A DNA stretch of 64,000 nucleotides from Kosakonia pseudosacchari (GTDB lineage: Bacteria; Pseudomonadota; Gammaproteobacteria; Enterobacterales; Enterobacteriaceae), in NCBI RefSeq assembly GCF_900184035.1, contig NZ_FXWP01000026.1:91758-155757 (forward strand), in the 5' to 3' direction. The notes below the pieces were generated by a model, which had not been told where the DNA came from, searched no databases, and saw nothing but the letters and a program-made list of their open reading frames with translations. This document shows, one piece after another, positions 38,259 to 47,682 of the stretch (the first letter of the stretch is position 1; each line of letters starts with the position of its first letter). The position numbers and the translations under genes are program-made.

Positions 38259-38267
38259 ATTAACCGC

Positions 38268-40415
38268 TTAACCCATTGCGCTTTCGCGCAGGCGAGTCTT
38301 CAGCTTGTTGTACTCATCTATCACATATTGCTCGGCGGCGCGCTGATCGGCGATCGGCTCCACGCGCACGGCGCAATACTTGTACTCCGGCGTTTTGGTT
38401 ATCGGGCTGAGGTTTTCCGTCACCAGCTCGTTACAGGCTCCAATCCACCACTGGTAGGTCATATACACCGCGCCTTTATTCGGACGCTCGCTGACCTGCG
38501 CACGCGTGATGATTTTGCCTTTGCGCGAGTTCACCCACACCAGCGCTTCATCTTCAATGCCCAGCCTTGCGGCGTCGGCGGTGTTGATTTGCGCATAACC
38601 CGGTTCATCCGCCAGCGCGGCGAGCGCGGCGCAGTTCCCGGTCATTGAACGGCAGGAGTAGTGACCCACTTCACGCACGGTGGAAAGCACCATCGGATAC
38701 TCTTCGTTGAGTTTATCCATTGGCGCGACCCAGTCGCAGGTGAAGAACTTCGCCAGCCCATTCGGCGTATCAAATTTTTCTTTAAACAGATACGACGTTC
38801 CCTGGTCGGCATCCGACGTGTCACGACACGGCCACTGAATGTAGCCCAGCTCACCCATTTTTTCGTAGGTGGCGCCGTAGAAGTCCGGGCACAGATGACG
38901 TAATTCATCCCAGATCTCCTGCGTGTTGTTGTAATGCATCGGATAACCCATCCGGGTGGCGATTTCGCTGATGATTTGCCAGTCCGTTTTCAAATCCCAC
39001 TTCGGTTCCACCGCTTTAAAGAAGCGCTGGAAGCCGCGATCCGCTGCGGTATACACACCTTCGTGCTCACCCCAGGAGGTCGACGGCAGGATAACGTCCG
39101 CCGCGGCTGCGGTTTTGGTCATGAAAATGTCCTGCACAATCACCAGTTCAAGCCCTTCAAACGCCTTACGCACTGCGGAAAGTTCGGCATCTGTCTGCAG
39201 GGGATCTTCACCCATGATGTAAGCGGCGCGGACTTCGCCGTGCTCAACGCGGTGCGGTAGCTCGCTAATGCGATAACCGGTGTGCGCAGGCAGACTGTCG
39301 ACGCCCCAGGCTTTAGCGAATTTCTCGCGGTGCGCCTCCTCTTTCACGTACTGGTAACCGGGGTAGGTATCCGGTAGCGCACCCATATCGCAGGCACCCT
39401 GCACGTTGTTCTGACCACGCACCGGGTTCACCCCAACATGCGCTTTACCGAGGTTGCCCGTCAGCATCGCGAGGCTGGTCAGCGAACGCACGGTTTCCAC
39501 ACCCTGGTAGAACTGGGTCACGCCCATGCCCCACAGAATGGCCGCCGTTTTCGCTCCGGCATACATGCGGGCGGCCTGGCGAATCTCCTGGGCGCTAACG
39601 CCGGTAATTTCCTCGACCGATTCCGGCGTATAGCCTTCAACGATTTTCCGGTACTCTTCAAACCCTTCGGTACGATTAGCGACAAACGCCTGGTCGTAGA
39701 GATTTTCCTCAATAATGACATGCCCCATCGCGTTGAGCAGGGCGATGTTCGACCCGTTTTTCAAGGCAACGTGCATATCAGCAATGCGCGCCGTTTCGAT
39801 TTTGCGCGGATCGCAGACGATGATTTTCGCCCCGTTTTGTTTCGCGCGAATCACATGATTAGCGACGATCGGGTGAGAATCCGCCGGGTTGTAACCAAAG
39901 ATAAACACTAAGTCCGTGTTATCAATTTCATTAATGGCATTACTCATCGCGCCATTACCGACCGACTGGTGCAGACCTGCAACCGATGGGCCGTGTCAGA
40001 CGCGAGCGCAGCAGTCGACGTTATTGGTACCAATAACGGCGCGCGCGAATTTTTGCATTATGTAGTTGGTTTCATTACCCGTACCGCGGGAAGAGCCGGT
40101 GGTCTGGATCGCATCCGGACCGTACTTCTCTTTAATGGCGCTCAGACGACTGGCGACATAATCGAGCGCTTCATCCCAGGATACCGACTCCAGTTTGCCG
40201 CCGCGCTGGCGACGGATCATCGGGGTTTTCAGGCGGGGCGTCAGAATCTGGGTATCGTTAATAAAATCCCAGCCGTAGTAACCTTTCAGGCAGAGCGTGC
40301 CCTGATTGGTCTTGCCCTGCGCTGCCTCCGCCCGAACGATTTTGCCGTTATCGACCACCAGGTGAATCTTGCAACCTGAGGCGCAATACGGGCAAACCGT
40401 GACGACTTTTTTCAT
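38268..40415 (-). CDS. fdhF: Formate dehydrogenase H, selenoprotein
   Basis: The frame is interrupted only by a TGA at 39996-39998, which reads as selenocysteine 140 in CCARV-U-HGPSV when the start is the ATG at 40415. Total length is then 715 residues, as in E. coli FdhF. The N terminus VVTVCPYCASGCK binds the [4Fe-4S] cluster; the rest binds molybdopterin guanine dinucleotide. FdhF oxidises formate in the cytosolic formate hydrogenlyase complex. No hyc genes are in the window, as in E. coli where fdhF also stands alone. A SECIS hairpin follows the TGA and a sigma-54 promoter lies upstream, matching FhlA control. The TGA is not a frameshift or pseudogene signal. Confidence 0.97.
39957..39998 (-). 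promoter_or_regulatory. Bacterial SECIS element and selenocysteine TGA in fdhF
   Basis: Right after the TGA the minus strand reads CGGTTGCAGGTCTGCACC, with the loop AGGTCT flanked by pairing TGC/GCA arms. This is the known E. coli fdhF SECIS loop that binds SelB. Confidence 0.93.
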
Positions 40416-40449
40416 CACTTTCGCTCCAGTTAAGAATATCGCCCCCGAT

Positions 40450-40470
40450 TATGCATCTTCTATGCCACAG
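40450..40470 (-). promoter_or_regulatory. Sigma-54 promoter of fdhF
   Basis: On the minus strand TGGCATAGAAGATGC has the -24 GG and -12 GC separated by exactly ten bases. It lies about 40-55 bases before the fdhF start. Confidence 0.85.
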
Positions 40471-40538
40471 TGTTGCTGGGGGTATTTACTGATATTACGG
40501 CGGATATTTGGTCAAAATACTGACGAAACGCAGGTCAT

Positions 40539-40552
40539 CGTCAAAAGTGACG
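40539..40552. promoter_or_regulatory. Inverted repeat, possible FhlA activator site
   Basis: CGTCA-AAAG-TGACG is a short inverted repeat about 85 bases upstream of the sigma-54 promoter, the place where an enhancer-type site for FhlA is expected. Sequence match to known FhlA sites is not certain. Confidence 0.35.
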
Positions 40553-40671
40553 TGTCGAAAGGCGAGGGGATGTGACCCCGATTAAAAATCCGGCATTTAT
40601 TCGCTGCAATTATCAATCACTGCCAACAGAATGAGCCAGAATGAGCAAACGAAGCCTGGCGGAAGCGGACA

Positions 40672-41403
40672 ATGAAACCTGCGATTCTGGTTGTGGATGA
40701 CGATACGGCGGTGTGTTCACTGCTGGAAGATGTGCTCAACGAGCATGTCTTTACGGTCTACGCCTGCCATAACGGGCGCGATGCGGTAAATCTCTGTGCG
40801 CAGCATGCGGATATCTCGCTGGTGCTGTTGGATATGATGTTGCCGGATATCAATGGCTTGCAGGTATTACAGCAGCTACAAAAACTGCGCCCGTCACTGC
40901 CGGTGGTGATGTTGACCGGGCTGGGTAGCGAATCGGATGTGGTGGTCGGTCTGGAAATGGGCGCTGATGACTACATTGGTAAGCCGTTCAACGCGCGTGT
41001 GCTGGTAGCGCGTGTTAAAGCCGTACTGCGACGCACCGGTGTGCTGGCGGCGGAAACCTCTGCGGTAAAAACGGCGGGTTTCATCTTTAACGGCTGGCAT
41101 CTCGATCCCGAGCGCTGCGAGCTGTTTAACCCCCAGCAGCAGAGCGTGGCGTTGACGCAAGGGGAGTACAGTTTATTGCTGGCGCTGGTGCAAAACGCCC
41201 GCCGGGTGCTTAATCGCGAACAGTTGCTGGAGCTGACGCACAGCGAAAGCGTCGATGTGTTTGACCGCACCATTGACGTGTTGATTATGCGCCTGCGCCG
41301 CAAAATCGAAATCAATCCCCACCAACCCGCGTTGATCAAAACGTTGCGCGGGCTCGGTTACGTATTTGCCGCAGACGTTTCTCACGGCGATAAAGCCGCG
41401 TAA
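40672..41403 (+). CDS. OmpR-family response regulator
   Basis: The 243-residue protein has a receiver domain (ILVVDDDTAV; phosphorylated Asp54 in LVLLDMMLPD; Lys in DDYIGKPF) and an OmpR/PhoB winged helix at the C terminus (LTQGEYSLLLALVQNARRVLNREQLLEL, RTIDVLIMRLRRKIE, IKTLRGLGYVF). No kinase gene is adjacent. The only kinase in the window is the hybrid kinase at 47683-50247, on the far side of the sugar operon; both genes point the same way and bracket the operon, so I infer they form one system controlling it. The fdhF promoter lies immediately upstream in the opposite direction. Confidence 0.9.
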   Translation: MKPAILVVDDDTAVCSLLEDVLNEHVFTVYACHNGRDAVNLCAQHADISLVLLDMMLPDINGLQVLQQLQKLRPSLPVVMLTGLGSESDVVVGLEMGADDYIGKPFNARVLVARVKAVLRRTGVLAAETSAVKTAGFIFNGWHLDPERCELFNPQQQSVALTQGEYSLLLALVQNARRVLNREQLLELTHSESVDVFDRTIDVLIMRLRRKIEINPHQPALIKTLRGLGYVFAADVSHGDKAA

Positions 41404-41443
41404 CGCCTGTTTATCGCCGCAAGAGACATCCGGGCGCGTGGCC

Positions 41444-42451
41444 TCAGGCCGGGGTGCCTAACTCAAACAGGAGCGCATCCAGCGTTTTCGCCCCGTCAAT
41501 CGCATTGGCACACAGCAGGCTGGCGCGGGCGCAGGTATGCGCAAGCTGAATGCTTTTTTGCAGCGGCCAGCTTTCGTGGCAGCCATATAAAAACCCGGCA
41601 CAGAAGGCATCCCCCGCCCCCACGCTGCCAATAATTTCGGACTGGCTCAGCATCCGCGACGGCACCCAGTTGCCCGTTTCGCCGGGCGCTTCGCCCCAGG
41701 CACCTTCCGGGCAGTGGATCACCACCCGCTGTTTGACGCCGGCTGCCAGCAGTTTTGCTGCCGCGCTGGCAATATTTTCAATATGCGGCTCGTCGTCGGT
41801 GGTTCGCATCGCTAACCCGCTGAATTCGCCCGCTTCCAGTTCGTTGATCACCAGGTAATCGAGATGCGGCAAGCAGGGAAGTACCAGCGGCTGATAACGC
41901 GGATCGCCTTTGCGCGACACCAAATCCAGCGAGGTTTCAAAGCCCTGTTCGCGCATTTGCGCCAGCAGGCGCGCGCTGCGGGTGCCAAATTCTTCATCAG
42001 GCTTATCAAGGCTGTCGAGCAGCAGCAAATAGCCGAGATGGAAAATTTTCATGCTGCCGTCCAGCCCGTCAAAAGCGGGCAGATCCAGCAGGCGGTTCGC
42101 GCCAGGCGAGTGGAAAAAGGTGCGTTGCCCGGAAGGGTCGGTCATCACTTGCGACATGGATGTCGGTGCTGACGTGGTGCGCTGCACATGCTGGCGGTTG
42201 ACGTGGTACTGCTCCAGCATCGCCAGAATGTAGTCGCCGTCGCTGTCTTCCCCCACCAGGCCAACGGCCTGCAACGGTAAGCCAACGTGCATTTTCGCCA
42301 GCGTCAGCAACACATTCAGTGGCGCGCCGCCGGTGGAACGTTCGCTGTGGGTGATTTCCGCCAGCCAGCCGCGCTCCGGCCATTGCACAATCTGGTGGAC
42401 ATGATCGACCAGCATATTTCCGGCGGCGATAACCCCTTTGCGTTCCATCAC
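41444..42451 (-). CDS. PfkB-family carbohydrate kinase
   Basis: The 335-residue ribokinase/PfkB-type kinase has an N-terminal substrate motif (GNMLVDHVHQIVQWPERG) and a GGAPLN segment. The C-terminal ATP/anion-hole motif GSVGAGDAFCAGFLYG contains the catalytic Asp. It probably phosphorylates the ketose made by the isomerase encoded two genes upstream, ready for the aldolase. The start overlaps the aldolase stop by four bases. Which sugar is used cannot be told from sequence alone. Confidence 0.88.
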   Translation of the reverse strand: MMERKGVIAAGNMLVDHVHQIVQWPERGWLAEITHSERSTGGAPLNVLLTLAKMHVGLPLQAVGLVGEDSDGDYILAMLEQYHVNRQHVQRTTSAPTSMSQVMTDPSGQRTFFHSPGANRLLDLPAFDGLDGSMKIFHLGYLLLLDSLDKPDEEFGTRSARLLAQMREQGFETSLDLVSRKGDPRYQPLVLPCLPHLDYLVINELEAGEFSGLAMRTTDDEPHIENIASAAAKLLAAGVKQRVVIHCPEGAWGEAPGETGNWVPSRMLSQSEIIGSVGAGDAFCAGFLYGCHESWPLQKSIQLAHTCARASLLCANAIDGAKTLDALLFELGTPA

Positions 42452-43308
42452 AGTTGCCCCGCGCTGCCAAAGATACGCATCTGCCCGGCGACGGTATCGG
42501 TAATAGCCTCTTCAACACTGAGCAATAGCTGCGCGAACTCATCATACAGCTGCTGGCGGTTGCCCATACGCTGCTCAATGGCGCCCAGTGCGGCTTGTGA
42601 CATGCCAGTGTAGAAGTTGATTTTATGAATGCCGAGCGAGATAGCGCGGCGGAAATCCTCATCGCTGATGCCGGAGCCACCGTGCAGCACCAGCGGCAGG
42701 CCGGTTTGCTGGCGAATGGCGTCAAGGCGCTCAAAATCGAGTTTCGGCTCGCCTTTATACTTACCGTGCGCGTTGCCGATGGCGACCGCCAGCGTGTCGA
42801 TGCCGGTGCGATCCACAAAATCCCGCGCCAGCGCCGGATCGGTGAAACAGGCTTCATCGGCGTGGCCGTACAACGCGCCGCCTTCATCGCCGCCGACCGC
42901 GCCCAGTTCGGCTTCAACGGACACGCCAACCGCATGGCACATTTTCACCACTTCCCGCGTCTGGCGAATATTCTCTTCGTACTCCAGCGTCGAGCCATCG
43001 AACATCACCGAGCTGAAGCCGAGCCGCAGGGCACGCACCACCGACTCAAAATGCAGGCCGTGGTCGAGATTTAACACCACCGGAATGTCGCTGCGGGCGG
43101 CTTCGAATTTCACCGCTTCAACCAGCGAGTCCAGCGAGATGTACTTAAAATGCACTTCGGCGATATTGATGATAAACGGCGATCGCTCCTGCTTCGCGGC
43201 GGCGAACAAGGCGCGTAGAAAGTGAGAGTCGAGCACGTTGAACGCGCCCAGGGCATAGCGATGTTCGCGGGCGTGCGCCAGGCCTTCGGCAAGAGAAATC
43301 AGCGACAT
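42448..43308 (-). CDS. Class II ketose-bisphosphate aldolase
   Basis: The protein is 286 residues from the ATG at 43308 (MSLISLAEGLAHAREHRYALGAFNV); an upstream in-frame start at 43350 lies before the AAGGAG-like site. Zinc-dependent class II (FbaA/KbaY/GatY) motifs are NLDHGLHFE, VEAELGAVGG, AIGNAHGKYKG and LVLHGGSGISD. It would split a phosphorylated ketose into dihydroxyacetone phosphate and an aldehyde. In this operon it follows an isomerase and precedes a kinase, giving a complete catabolic route. Confidence 0.9.
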   Translation of the reverse strand: MSLISLAEGLAHAREHRYALGAFNVLDSHFLRALFAAAKQERSPFIINIAEVHFKYISLDSLVEAVKFEAARSDIPVVLNLDHGLHFESVVRALRLGFSSVMFDGSTLEYEENIRQTREVVKMCHAVGVSVEAELGAVGGDEGGALYGHADEACFTDPALARDFVDRTGIDTLAVAIGNAHGKYKGEPKLDFERLDAIRQQTGLPLVLHGGSGISDEDFRRAISLGIHKINFYTGMSQAALGAIEQRMGNRQQLYDEFAQLLLSVEEAITDTVAGQMRIFGSAGQL

Positions 43309-43319
43309 AGCAAACTCCT

Positions 43320-44006
43320 TTAGCTCAGAAACAGATGATACTCGTTGCACAGCACCAGCAGCGCCGGTTCATCTTCCAGAACGGTGTTGTAGCGATCCTG
43401 GGCATACAGGAAGTGGTTATCGTGCTCGTCATCGTTTACCGACGACACTTCCCCGACCAGCACATCACCGAAGCCGGGTTCGCCCCAGAAGCTGTGATAT
43501 AGCCCCGGTGGCAGGCAAATACTTTCCCCTGGTGAGAGGCGCAGCTGGCTGCCCGCCGCGTGTGTCTGAATGCAGCCATCAATGACCACGGTAACGTCGG
43601 TATTCAGCGTCTCGTCATTCGCTCCGGCGTTCCACAGTTCAATAATTAAATTACCGCCGCCGCGATTAATGATGTCCTCGCGCTTACGCCAGTGAAAATG
43701 CATCGGTGTCACCTGTGCGTCGCGCACATGCATGATCTTTTCCGCATAACATTTTTCATAGGGCGCGCCGTTGGGCGAGCCGTTGCGCAGCGTAAACAGC
43801 GTCAGTCCCTGGGCGTAGAAATTCTCGCTGCCGAAGGCGGTGACATCCCAGCCTAACTTCAGATCGAATACTTCGCGCCAGGCCTCTCTGTCCAGTTGTT
43901 GCCATTTGGTCGGCGGAAAGCTGGCAAACGGAGGCAGATGCACATCGTGCATTGAGAAGAACTGTCGTGTATGGCCGAGAACCTCATTAATGGCGGAGCG
44001 TTTCAT
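43320..44006 (-). CDS. D-lyxose ketol-isomerase family protein
   Basis: The 228-residue cupin-fold protein matches the D-lyxose/D-mannose isomerase family (E. coli YdaE type). The metal-binding pattern is TPMHFHWRKREDIINRGGG with LPPGLYHSFWGEPG later. Such enzymes convert D-lyxose to D-xylulose and D-mannose to D-fructose with Mn2+. It stands between the aldolase gene and the binding-protein gene. It is the best single clue to the imported sugar, an aldose such as lyxose, mannose or a rarer relative. Confidence 0.88.
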   Translation of the reverse strand: MKRSAINEVLGHTRQFFSMHDVHLPPFASFPPTKWQQLDREAWREVFDLKLGWDVTAFGSENFYAQGLTLFTLRNGSPNGAPYEKCYAEKIMHVRDAQVTPMHFHWRKREDIINRGGGNLIIELWNAGANDETLNTDVTVVIDGCIQTHAAGSQLRLSPGESICLPPGLYHSFWGEPGFGDVLVGEVSSVNDDEHDNHFLYAQDRYNTVLEDEPALLVLCNEYHLFLS

Positions 44007-44057
44007 GGTATCCCCTGTGTTGGCACTCCCTCTCCCCTGCGGGAGAGGGATAAACCG

Positions 44058-44999
44058 TTATTTCACCGTCCAGCCTTTGTAGCTGCCAACATTCTGCTTA
44101 TCGATCATGGTCACCGGGATCAGCACCGGTTCTTTAGGCGCAGGTTTGCCTTGCAGGATGTCATAGCCAATTTCCACCGCACGGGCGGCCATCACTTGCG
44201 GATCCTGCGCCGGTGTGGCGACAAACAGCGAGTTCTTACGCTTCAGCGCCTCTTCACCGTCCGGGCTGCCGTCGACGCCAACGATAAAGAACTCGTTGCG
44301 TTGCGCCTGTTTAGCGGCCAGATCGGCACCGATCGCCGTCGGATCGTTAATCGCAAACACGCCGTCGATTTTCGGGTTAGCGGCAAGCAGTGAGGTCATC
44401 ACTTCCAGCCCGCCTTCACGGCTGCCTTTGGCGTTCTGGTTATCGGAAAGCACCTTGATGTCCGGGTGGCGTTTAAACTCGGTCTGGCAACCTTCAACAC
44501 GGTTCTGCACAGCGGAAACCGGCGGCCCGTTGATGATCACGACATTGCCTTTGCCTTTCAGGCGGTCGGTGATGTACTTACACGCCATTTCCCCCGCCTG
44601 GGTGTTATCGGAGGTGATGGTGGCGTCAGCGCCTTCCGCTGCCACGTCAACCGCCACGACGACAATTCCGGCCTCTTTCGCCCGCTTCACCGCCGGGCCG
44701 ATGCCTTTGGAATCCGCGGCGTTGAGGATGATCATGTCGACTTTGGCGGCGATAAAGTTGTCAATCTGCGCCACTTGCTGGCCGAGGTCGTAGCCGCTGG
44801 AAACCAGCGTGACTTTGACCTTATCGCCCGCCAGTTTGCGCGCTTCCAGCTCCGCGCCTTTGGTGATTTGCACGAAGAAGGGGTTCGCCAGATCGCCCAC
44901 CGTCACGCCGATGGACTTCAGTTCTTTGGCCTGCGCGAACGGGGCGCTGGCCAGCAGAGCACCCGCGCAGAGCGCAGTGACAAGAGGTTTAAGACGCAT
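44058..44999 (-). CDS. Ribose-type sugar-binding periplasmic protein
   Basis: The 313-residue protein has a signal peptide (MRLKPLVTALCAGALLASAPFAQA) and a type I periplasmic-binding fold similar to RbsB: IGVTVGDLANPFFVQITKGAELEA, DMIILNAADSKGIGP, GVFAINDPTAIGADLA. It binds the sugar and hands it to the permease encoded upstream. The gene order in transcription is ATPase, permease, binding protein, then isomerase, aldolase and kinase. Confidence 0.92.
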   Translation of the reverse strand: MRLKPLVTALCAGALLASAPFAQAKELKSIGVTVGDLANPFFVQITKGAELEARKLAGDKVKVTLVSSGYDLGQQVAQIDNFIAAKVDMIILNAADSKGIGPAVKRAKEAGIVVVAVDVAAEGADATITSDNTQAGEMACKYITDRLKGKGNVVIINGPPVSAVQNRVEGCQTEFKRHPDIKVLSDNQNAKGSREGGLEVMTSLLAANPKIDGVFAINDPTAIGADLAAKQAQRNEFFIVGVDGSPDGEEALKRKNSLFVATPAQDPQVMAARAVEIGYDILQGKPAPKEPVLIPVTMIDKQNVGSYKGWTVK

Positions 45000-45039
45000 G
45001 CTGTAATCCTCGCTTATGTTACTGTTTTGTAGGGTATTG

Positions 45040-46041
45040 TTATGCTGCCTGATGATGCCGGGTACGGTATTTGTCGATCAGCACCGCTATGATGATCACC
45101 GCCCCTTTGATCACCAATTGCCAGAAGTAGGAGACGCCCATCAGCGTCATCCCGTTGTTTAAGGTGGCGATAATCAGCGCCCCCACCAGCGTGCCGGTGA
45201 TGGTGCCAATCCCGCCGACAAAGCTGGTGCCGCCGAGGATCACCGCCGCGATGGCGTCCAGCTCATAGCCCATGCCGAGGTTGCCGTTGGCGCTGTACAA
45301 GCGCGAGGCGCTCATTACCCCGCCAAGACCAGAGAGCAACCCGCTCATGCCATAGACGAACAGTAAAACCAGCCACACTTTGATGCCGGTCAGGCGCGCG
45401 GCCTGCATATTGCCGCCCACCGCGTAAATATGAACGCCAAGCGTGGTGCGGCGCAGAATAAACCAGCACACCACAATCACCGCCAGCGCGATCACCACCA
45501 GCCACGGCACCGGGCCGAGATAGTTATTGCCGATCCATTCAAAACTGATGTCGGAGTTAATCACCGTAGTGCCGTCGGCCAGCAGATAGGCCGCGCCGCG
45601 CAGCGCGGTGTAAGTGCCAAGCGTGACGATAAACGGCGGTAATCCGGCAAAGGCCACCAGCGCACCGTTAAATAACCCCAGCACCAGGCCAAGCATCAGC
45701 GCCGCCGGCACCGACAGCATGGCGAGTTCCGGTATCAATGACACCACCATGGCCGCTACCGCCGTGGTGCCAAGAATTGAACCGACAGACAGGTCGATGC
45801 CGCCGGTCAGAATGATGAAAGTCATCCCCGCCGCCAGCACAATGTTGATCGACGCCTGGCGGGTGATATTCAGCAGGTTGCTCTCGGTAAAGAAATTCGG
45901 CGCGATAAAGCCAAACACGGCGACGATGAGGATCAAAATCGGCAGGATGCCGACCGTTTGCATCAGATCGCCCATTAACATCTTTTTGGCGGAGGCCGAT
46001 TTGGCGACCTCGGTGGCTGCATTTTCTTTGTAATCAGTCAT
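45040..46041 (-). CDS. Ribose-type ABC permease
   Basis: The 333-residue protein has eight to ten membrane helices and RbsC-family motifs ([55 protein letters not shown]). Its start overlaps the ATPase stop by eight bases. It forms the homodimeric channel of the importer. An N-terminal stretch of about 25 polar residues precedes the first helix. Confidence 0.93.
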   Translation of the reverse strand: MTDYKENAATEVAKSASAKKMLMGDLMQTVGILPILILIVAVFGFIAPNFFTESNLLNITRQASINIVLAAGMTFIILTGGIDLSVGSILGTTAVAAMVVSLIPELAMLSVPAALMLGLVLGLFNGALVAFAGLPPFIVTLGTYTALRGAAYLLADGTTVINSDISFEWIGNNYLGPVPWLVVIALAVIVVCWFILRRTTLGVHIYAVGGNMQAARLTGIKVWLVLLFVYGMSGLLSGLGGVMSASRLYSANGNLGMGYELDAIAAVILGGTSFVGGIGTITGTLVGALIIATLNNGMTLMGVSYFWQLVIKGAVIIIAVLIDKYRTRHHQAA

Positions 46042-47557
46042 GGTGTACCGCCGGGTGTAGGGATTCGTTAACGCCGGTCGCCAGCGTCATGATGTTTTCC
46101 TGGGTGATGTCGCCGTTGAGTAACTCACCGGCAATGTCGCCTTCGCGCATCACATATACGCGATCGCTCATGCCGACCACTTCCGGTAACTCACTGGAGA
46201 TCATCAGGATCGCCACGCCTTTGCGCGCCATCTGGTTCATGATCCGGTAGATCTCGCTTTTTGCGCCGACATCGACACCGCGCGTTGGCTCGTCGAGGAT
46301 CAAAATGCGCGGGCCAATCGCCACCCAGCGCGAGATCAGTAGTTTCTGTTGGTTGCCGCCGGAAAGCCCGCCCGCCCGTACTTGCGCGTGCGGTACGCGG
46401 ATATTGAGCAGCTTGATGGCATCATCGGAGATCGACTGCGCTTTTTTGCGATCGAGCATTCCCCAGGCGGCGTCGCGCTCAAGCGTCGCCATGGTGATGT
46501 TCTCCTGCGCCGCCAGTTCGAGAAACAGCCCTTGCTCTTTGCGGTTTTCGGTCAAAAAACCAATGCCCAAATCGATGGCGGCGCGCGGGGAGTGGATCAC
46601 CACCGGTTCGCCATCCACTTCGATCATGCCGCCGGTGGCTTTGCGCACGCCGAAGATCAGCTGCGCCAGTTCCGATCGACCTGCGCCAACCAGCCCGGCG
46701 AGACCGACGATCTCCCCGGCGCGGACATGCAAGCTAACCGGCTGGATCTTTTCGTTATCGGTCAGGTGGTGAATGCTCAGACGCGGGCTGCCGAGCGGAA
46801 TATCGCGCTCTTTGTTAAACAGATCGCTGAGCGGCCGCCCGACCATCATGCGTACCAGTTCGGAGGCGTTCAGTTTGTCGCGGGTCAGGCTGCCGACGTA
46901 TTGCCCGTCGCGCAGCACGCTGACGCGATCGGAAAGCTCATACACTTCCGCCATGCGATGGCTGATGTAAATAATCGCCATACCTTGATCGCGCAGGCGC
47001 AGGATCAGTTCGAACAGGCGGTGAGTTTCACGCGAGGAGAGGGCGGCGGTGGGTTCGTCCATTACCAGAATGCGGCTGTTGCGGTGCAATGCGCGGGCGA
47101 TCTCCACCTGCTGCTGTTCGGCGATGGTTAACGTCATCACCCGATCAGTGGCTTTGAAATTGGCGCCAAGGCGATCGATCACCGCCTGGGCTTGTGCGGC
47201 CATCTCTTTGCGCTGCACCAGCCCGCCGCGGGCGATTTCGCTGCCGAGAAAAATGTTTTCGGCGACGGTCAGATTGGGCGCGAGCTGCATCTCTTGGTAA
47301 ATCAAGGTGATACCCGCTGCCAGCGCGTCTTTCGGGCCTTTTATTGTGTAGGGTTGGCCATCAATCAGGATCTCGCCGCTGGTGGCGCTGTACGCCCCGG
47401 CAAGGATTTTCATTAACGTACTTTTCCCCGCGCCGTTTTCCCCCATCAGCGCGTGGATCTCGCCGGGCCAGACCGTCAGGTCCACCCCTTTGAGCGCATA
47501 AAACTTGCCAAACGCTTTGGCAATGTTGCGCATCTCCAGAACGGGCGTTGTGCTCAT
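46034..47557 (-). CDS. Ribose-type ABC ATPase with two nucleotide-binding domains
   Basis: The protein is 507 residues from the ATG at 47557 ([19 protein letters not shown]), with GAGG just upstream; a frame to 47656 runs into the promoter region. The first domain has [15 protein letters not shown] and the second [12 protein letters not shown]. Signatures are [15 protein letters not shown] and [14 protein letters not shown], with Walker B motifs [11 protein letters not shown] and [12 protein letters not shown]. This is the RbsA/MglA type. It is the first gene of the leftward sugar operon, so the operon promoter should lie between 47558 and 47682, shared with the kinase gene. Confidence 0.93.
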   Translation of the reverse strand: MSTTPVLEMRNIAKAFGKFYALKGVDLTVWPGEIHALMGENGAGKSTLMKILAGAYSATSGEILIDGQPYTIKGPKDALAAGITLIYQEMQLAPNLTVAENIFLGSEIARGGLVQRKEMAAQAQAVIDRLGANFKATDRVMTLTIAEQQQVEIARALHRNSRILVMDEPTAALSSRETHRLFELILRLRDQGMAIIYISHRMAEVYELSDRVSVLRDGQYVGSLTRDKLNASELVRMMVGRPLSDLFNKERDIPLGSPRLSIHHLTDNEKIQPVSLHVRAGEIVGLAGLVGAGRSELAQLIFGVRKATGGMIEVDGEPVVIHSPRAAIDLGIGFLTENRKEQGLFLELAAQENITMATLERDAAWGMLDRKKAQSISDDAIKLLNIRVPHAQVRAGGLSGGNQQKLLISRWVAIGPRILILDEPTRGVDVGAKSEIYRIMNQMARKGVAILMISSELPEVVGMSDRVYVMREGDIAGELLNGDITQENIMTLATGVNESLHPAVHHD

Positions 47558-47682
47558 GTCAGGCTCCTCGGAAGGACGATATCCGCACTTCATCACACGT
47601 TCGTAAATGCACAATGTCAGAAGCTGTTCATATTTGTCATAGTGACGCCACATCACCGCGTTGAGCCTCTTGTGGAGCCACT

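Noticed and set aside
39948..39998. fdhF as a pseudogene broken by a stop
   Set aside because: The TGA is at codon 140 with the known SECIS loop following, so it encodes selenocysteine.
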